Shown: one piece after another, positions 60,072 to 64,000 of the stretch
Position numbering within the stretch: position 1 is the first letter of the stretch
Layout: the number at the start of each line of letters is the position of its first letter
DNA from: Bradyrhizobium sp. ORS 278
GTDB taxonomy: Bacteria; Pseudomonadota; Alphaproteobacteria; Rhizobiales; Xanthobacteraceae
Length of the DNA stretch: 64,000 nt
NCBI RefSeq assembly: GCF_000026145.1
Contig: NC_009445.1
Coordinates: 4,650,001 to 4,714,000 of the forward strand
Reading direction: 5' to 3'
Notes under the pieces: model-generated
The model's database searches: none
The model's input: the letters and a program-made list of their open reading frames with translations, nothing else
Told to the model about the DNA's origin: nothing
Position numbers and translations under genes: made by a program

Positions 60072-62471
60072 ATGAAACAAAAGCGCGACATCGGCTTCCC
60101 TCCGCGGGAGGCCATCGTCGCCTTCATCCGCGCCAATCCGGGCAAGATCGGCACCAAGGACATCGCCCGCGAGTTCGGCCTGAAGAACGCCGACCGCGCA
60201 GCCCTCAAGGAGCTGCTGCGCGAGCTCATCGCCGACGGCACCATCAAGAAGAGCGGCCGCAAGAAAATCGTCGAGCCCGCCACCCTGCCGGCGACTCTGG
60301 TCGCCGACATCACCGGCCGCGACAGCGACGGCGAGCTGATCGCAAAACCCGCCGAGTGGGACGAGGCCGAGCAGTCCGAGCCGCCGCGCATCCGTATCTA
60401 CGCGTCTCGCCTCGCCAAGCCCGGCGCCACCGCCGGCGTCGGCGACCGCGCTTTGCTCCGCGTCGAACCGATCAACGATGCCGACGGGATCGCCTATCGC
60501 GGCCGTGTGCTGAAGGTGCTCGACCAGGCGCGCAACCGCGTGCTCGGCATCTTCAAGAGCAACCCCAATGGCGGCGGCCGCCTGATCCCGGTCGACAAGA
60601 AGCAGGCCGGCCGCGAGCTGTCGATTGCGCCGGGCGACACCCGCGACGCCAAGGACGGCGATCTCATCAGCGTCGACCTGTTGCGCGGCCGTGGCTACGG
60701 CTTGCCGGCGGGCCGCGTGAAGGAGCGCTACGGCTCGGTGGCGACCGAGAAGGCGATCAGCCTGATCGCGATCCACGCCCACGAGATTCCGATGGACTTC
60801 TCGGCCGCGGCGATCGCGGAAGCCGAAGCCGCGCAGCCGGCGACCTTGAAGGGCCGCGAGGACTGGCGCGACCTGCCGCTGGTCACGATCGATCCGCCCG
60901 ACGCCAAAGACCATGACGACGCCGTCCACGCCGAGCCGGATCCCGATCCGAACAATGCCGGCGGCTTCATTCTCCACGTCGCGATCGCCGACGTCGCCTA
61001 CTACGTGCGGCCGGGCTCGGCGCTCGATCGCGACGCGCTGATCCGCGGCAACTCGGTCTATTTCCCCGACCGCGTCGTGCCGATGCTGCCCGAGCGCATC
61101 TCCAACAATCTGTGCTCGCTGGTGCCGGGCGAAGCGCGCGGCGCGCTCGCCGTCCGCATGGTGATGGGCGCCGACGGCCGCAAGCGCTCGCACTCGTTCC
61201 ACCGCGTGCTGATGCGCTCGGCCGCAAAGCTCTCCTACGCGCAGGCGCAGGCCGCTGTTGACGGCAAGCCTGACGACGTCACAGGTCCGCTGCTCGAGCC
61301 CATTCTCAAGCCGCTCTATGCCGCCTATGAGGTCGCCAAGCGCGGCCGCGATGCGCGCGATCCGCTCGACCTCGACCTCCCCGAGCGCAAGATCCTGCTC
61401 AAGAAGGACGGCACCGTCGACCGCGTCGTCGTGCCCGAACGCCTCGACGCGCACCGGCTGATCGAGGAGTTCATGATCCTCGCCAACGTCGCCGCGGCTG
61501 AGGCGCTGGAGAAGAAGGCGCTGCCGCTGATCTACCGCGTGCATGACGAGCCGACGGTCGAGAAGGTGCATGCGCTGCAGGAGTTCCTGAAGACGCTCGA
61601 CGTGCCCTTTGCAAAATCGGGCGCGCTGCGGCCGTCGCTGTTCAACCGCGTGCTCACACTGGTCGCCGGCCAGGACTACGAGAAGCTCGTGAACGAGGTC
61701 GTGCTGCGCTCGCAGGCGCAAGCCGAGTACTCCTCCGAAAATTACGGGCATTTCGGCCTGAACCTGCGCCGCTACGCCCACTTCACCTCGCCGATCCGCC
61801 GCTATGCCGATCTCGTCGTGCACCGCGGCTTGTTGCGTGCGCTGGGTCTGGGCGACGGCGCCCTGCCCGATAGCGAGACGGCGGACCATCTGGCCGAAGT
61901 TGCCGCTCAGATCTCGGTCACCGAGCGGCGGGCGATGAAGGCGGAACGCGAGACGGCCGACCGCTTGATCGCGCATCACCTCGCCGACCGCGTCGGCGCC
62001 TCGTTCCAGGGCCGCATCTCCGGCGTCACCCGCGCCGGCCTCTTCATCAAGCTCGACGAGACCGGCGCTGACGGCCTGGTGCCGATCCGAACCCTCGGAA
62101 CGGAATATTTCGATTACGACGAGACGCGCCACGCACTGATCGGCCAGCGCAGTGGTGCCATGCATCGGCTCGGTGACGTCGTCGACGTGCGTCTGGTAGA
62201 AGCTCAACCGGTGGCCGGTGCGCTGCGGTTCGAACTGCTGACGCAGGCCGATGTGCTGGTGTCGCGGCATCCGCGTGGCGCGGGCCCCAGGCGCAAGAAT
62301 ACCGTCGGGACGAACGCCAAAGCGGTTGCCAAGGCGATCAAGCGCGGCAAGTCCGAGGCTCGCACGAAGCATAAAGAGAAGCATAAAGAAAAGAGCCGTA
62401 AGAAAAGCCAGAAGGCAGGGGCAAAACGCAAGCCCGGCACATCGAAGAAAGGCCAATCATGGACGCCATGA
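60072..62471 (+). CDS. rnr: ribonuclease R
   Basis: A 799-residue 3'-5' exoribonuclease that degrades structured RNA. It has an N-terminal winged helix (about 8-60), cold-shock domains, the catalytic RNB domain with DPPDAKDHDDAVH (about 274-286), an S1 domain (about 640-720: GRISGVTRAGLFIKLDETGADGL), and a basic Lys-rich tail (about 745-799: KHKEKHKEKSRKKSQK). ATG 60072 lies five bases after the topA stop. It is followed by a DUF983 gene that overlaps its stop, so topA, rnr and the next genes form one unit. The RNase R tail is known in E. coli to promote helicase activity and turnover control. Confidence 0.95.
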   Translation: MKQKRDIGFPPREAIVAFIRANPGKIGTKDIAREFGLKNADRAALKELLRELIADGTIKKSGRKKIVEPATLPATLVADITGRDSDGELIAKPAEWDEAEQSEPPRIRIYASRLAKPGATAGVGDRALLRVEPINDADGIAYRGRVLKVLDQARNRVLGIFKSNPNGGGRLIPVDKKQAGRELSIAPGDTRDAKDGDLISVDLLRGRGYGLPAGRVKERYGSVATEKAISLIAIHAHEIPMDFSAAAIAEAEAAQPATLKGREDWRDLPLVTIDPPDAKDHDDAVHAEPDPDPNNAGGFILHVAIADVAYYVRPGSALDRDALIRGNSVYFPDRVVPMLPERISNNLCSLVPGEARGALAVRMVMGADGRKRSHSFHRVLMRSAAKLSYAQAQAAVDGKPDDVTGPLLEPILKPLYAAYEVAKRGRDARDPLDLDLPERKILLKKDGTVDRVVVPERLDAHRLIEEFMILANVAAAEALEKKALPLIYRVHDEPTVEKVHALQEFLKTLDVPFAKSGALRPSLFNRVLTLVAGQDYEKLVNEVVLRSQAQAEYSSENYGHFGLNLRRYAHFTSPIRRYADLVVHRGLLRALGLGDGALPDSETADHLAEVAAQISVTERRAMKAERETADRLIAHHLADRVGASFQGRISGVTRAGLFIKLDETGADGLVPIRTLGTEYFDYDETRHALIGQRSGAMHRLGDVVDVRLVEAQPVAGALRFELLTQADVLVSRHPRGAGPRRKNTVGTNAKAVAKAIKRGKSEARTKHKEKHKEKSRKKSQKAGAKRKPGTSKKGQSWTP

Positions 62472-62923
62472 GTTCTACGCCCCGCGCATTGCCGCAAACT
62501 TTGACAAAGACTTGGACTCGCGACACCGGTCTCGCCGAAAAGCGCGACGTCTGGACCGCCATGAAGCGCGGCCTGCGCGGCCGCTGCCCACGTTGTGGCG
62601 AGGGCAAGCTGTTCCGCGCCTTCCTGAAGGTCGCGGACAATTGCGACCGCTGCGGCCAGGATTTCTCCGGTCATCGCGCCGACGATTTGCCCGCCTATCT
62701 CGTCATCGTCATCGTCGGCCACATCGTCGTGCCGATCGCACTGTCGATCGAGACCAACTACGCGCCGCCGGTGGCGCTGCAGCTCGCCATCTATCTGCCG
62801 CTCACGCTGATCTCCTCGCTCGCGCTGCTGCAGCCGGTCAAGGGAGCCGTCGTCGGGCTGCAATGGGCGTTCCGCATGCACGGCTTCGACGAGCAACCGG
62901 CCGAGGGCATTCCGCCGGTGTGA
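62459..62923 (+). CDS. DUF983 membrane protein with a double CxxC
   Basis: A 154-residue inner-membrane protein. The N-terminal part has two CxxC pairs (RCPRCGEGKLF... and NCDRCGQDFSGHRADD), a zinc-ribbon-like arrangement, followed by two hydrophobic helices (about 75-95 and 105-125). The DUF983 family often lies near cytochrome oxidase or nucleotide genes; its role is unknown. Two starts compete: ATG 62459 with AAAGG at good spacing (chosen), and ATG 62468, which overlaps the rnr stop as ATGA. Confidence 0.88.
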   Translation: MDAMSSTPRALPQTLTKTWTRDTGLAEKRDVWTAMKRGLRGRCPRCGEGKLFRAFLKVADNCDRCGQDFSGHRADDLPAYLVIVIVGHIVVPIALSIETNYAPPVALQLAIYLPLTLISSLALLQPVKGAVVGLQWAFRMHGFDEQPAEGIPPV

Positions 62924-62962
62924 TCAACGAACGGACCAACTAATAAGAAAAGCGGGGAGGAC

Positions 62963-63721
62963 ATGAGCGAGACGGCACAGGCGACCAGCGCGCCGGCGGG
63001 CAAGCCCGCCGAGAAGGAAGCGGACCACCACCCCTACACCAAGCCGCGCGATGCCGCGACCCTGATCCTGGTCGATCGCAGCGGCGCGGTGCCGAAGGTG
63101 CTGGTCGGCAAGCGCCACGACAAGGTCGTGTTCATGCCGGGCAAGTTCGTCTTCCCCGGCGGCCGCGTCGACAAGACCGATCATCGCATTCCGGTCGCCG
63201 CTCCGATGCCGGCCGAGCTCGAAGCCAACCTGTTCAAGGGCAAGCCGCAGACGACTCCGTCGCGCGCAAAGTCGCTGGCGATCGCCGCGATCCGCGAGGC
63301 CTGCGAGGAAACCGGCCTCTGTCTCGGCCGCAAGATCAACGGCCCGGCGCCGAAGCTGGACGGACCTTGGACACCCTTTGCTGAAGCCGGCCTGCTGCCC
63401 GATCCCTCCGGTCTGTTCCTGATCGCCCGCGCCATCACCCCGCCCGGCCGCATCAAGCGCTTCGACACCCGTTTCTTCACGGCCGACGCTTCAGCCATTA
63501 CCCACCGCGTCGACGGCGTCATTCATGCCGATGCCGAGCTGGTCGAGCTGGTCTGGGTCGAGCTCGGCTCCAAGCCGCTCGCCGACCTGCACCCGATGAC
63601 CAAGAACGTGCTCCACGAGCTCGACAAGCGCCTCGCCACCGGCCCGCTCCGCCACGACGCCCCAGTGCCGTTCTTCCACTTCTACGGCGGCAAGATGCAG
63701 AAGGACGTGCTCGGCGCGTAG
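62963..63721 (+). CDS. Nudix hydrolase
   Basis: A 252-residue Nudix protein. The beta-strand region VVFMPGKFVFPGGRVDKTD is followed, after an insert of about 35 residues (PVAAPMPAELEANLFKGKPQ...), by the catalytic helix REACEETGL, so the classical GX5EX7REUXEEXGU box is split by a long loop, as in the NUDT7/NUDT8/CoA-type or NADH-like branch. A first segment of about 25 residues is disordered. It probably hydrolyses a nucleoside diphosphate-linked compound; the substrate is unknown. ATG 62963 has GGGGAGG upstream. It is the last gene of the topA-rnr run, about 40 bases after DUF983. Confidence 0.9.
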   Translation: MSETAQATSAPAGKPAEKEADHHPYTKPRDAATLILVDRSGAVPKVLVGKRHDKVVFMPGKFVFPGGRVDKTDHRIPVAAPMPAELEANLFKGKPQTTPSRAKSLAIAAIREACEETGLCLGRKINGPAPKLDGPWTPFAEAGLLPDPSGLFLIARAITPPGRIKRFDTRFFTADASAITHRVDGVIHADAELVELVWVELGSKPLADLHPMTKNVLHELDKRLATGPLRHDAPVPFFHFYGGKMQKDVLGA

Positions 63722-63825
63722 CATCAACGAACCGGCGCCGTGCTCGTGTCAAGCGAAATGATCGCGGTCACCTTCATATGCTCCAATGCGCTTGCAATGA
63801 GGTAGGCGGTGGGCGCTCTACAAAC

Positions 63826-63948
63826 GGTGTCGTCCCGGCGAACGCCGGGACCCATACCGCGGACTCTGTCTTAGGCCCGGATGGTCGAGACTGTGCCTCA
63901 CAAATTCGTCACGGCGTATGGACCCCGGCTCAAGGCCGGGACGACACC
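63826..63948. repeat. palindromic dispersed repeat (family A-like, second copy type)
   Basis: Arms ggtgtcgtcccggcgaacgc... (63826-63857) and ...gccgggacgacacc (63916-63948) are long complements enclosing about 58 bases; each arm also contains a small hairpin (cccggcgaacgccggg; ccccggctcaaggccggg). It is an example of the gtcgtcccggc...gccgggacgac intergenic palindrome and is related in plan, not identical, to the element at 3157-3260. The remaining 50 bases of the window show nothing. Confidence 0.8.
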
Positions 63949-64000
63949 ATTTGCTGCGCGACTGTCGTGGCTCACCAAAGAATGAGCGTGCTATGCACGG

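Noticed and set aside
59775..62456. Minus-strand frame of almost 900 codons antisense to topA/rnr
   Set aside because: Shadow of RNase R; no ribosome site and no recognisable domain.

Overview
The window looks like chromosomal DNA of a Bradyrhizobium-type alphaproteobacterium. The evidence is high GC with strong third-position GC, two porins of the Bradyrhizobium/Rhodopseudomonas type (mature N-terminus ADLPIKAK, paired cysteines), rhizobial gene order (rpoZ-rsh-pdxJ-acpS-lepB-rnc-era-recO-parC; dprA-topA-rnr), and several families of GC-rich palindromic intergenic repeats that I associate with this genus. No phage, plasmid, transposase, integrase, CRISPR array or rRNA was seen.

Layout. 1-3143: the 5' part of parC (minus strand) and an alpha/beta hydrolase. 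3144-5331: two dispersed repeats, two small proteins and a glutathione transferase. 5558-10030: a two-gene operon (ThDP enzyme plus FAD dehydrogenase) transcribed away from a LysR regulator. 10050-12219: ACT protein, glutathionyl-hydroquinone reductase, recO. 12369-19907: a tightly packed minus-strand housekeeping block (small membrane protein, era, rnc, lepB, acpS, pdxJ, rsh, rpoZ), several genes joined by ATGA stop/start overlaps. 20252-24338: NYN protein and type-5 uracil-DNA glycosylase (plus), then peroxiredoxin, smpB, mscL, dapA (minus). 24688-27033: a soluble lytic transglycosylase. 27320-35324: a loose accessory-like stretch with a secreted peptide, two paralogous porins, tRNA-Ser(GCU), a zinc-ribbon membrane protein, a Sel1-like protein and a 34-residue lysine/alanine peptide, separated by long gene-poor gaps. 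35325-40054: the gat amidotransferase genes, with two small unknown ORFs fused into the cluster by 4-nt overlaps and a lipoprotein on the other strand. 40174-44412: two nitronate-monooxygenase-like flavoproteins, a divergent LysR and a secreted cyclase. 44594-51039: ABC-F ATPase, ruvX, AEC permease, two CPBP (CAAX-protease-like) membrane proteins, the second coupled to an aidB-type acyl-CoA dehydrogenase. 51291-63721: pyrB, a dihydroorotase homologue lacking the HxH zinc motif, plsY, patatin phospholipase, dprA, topA, rnr, a DUF983 protein and a Nudix hydrolase.

How it works together. Most genes serve core information processing and growth control: chromosome decatenation (ParC), supercoil relaxation (TopA), RNA processing and decay (RNase III, RNase R), ribosome assembly and rescue (Era, SmpB), misacylated-tRNA repair (GatCAB), stringent response (Rsh with RpoZ), secretion (LepB), lipid, cofactor and lysine synthesis (AcpS, PlsY, PdxJ, DapA) and pyrimidine synthesis (PyrB). 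The less ordinary points are the apparently zinc-less PyrC partner of PyrB, the long charged N-terminal extension of RNase III, lysine/alanine-rich tails on several nucleic-acid proteins plus a free 34-residue peptide of the same composition, TTG/GTG starts created by stop-codon overlap, and a structured intergenic segment between lepB and acpS. I did not find a clearly new defence, secretion or mobile system.
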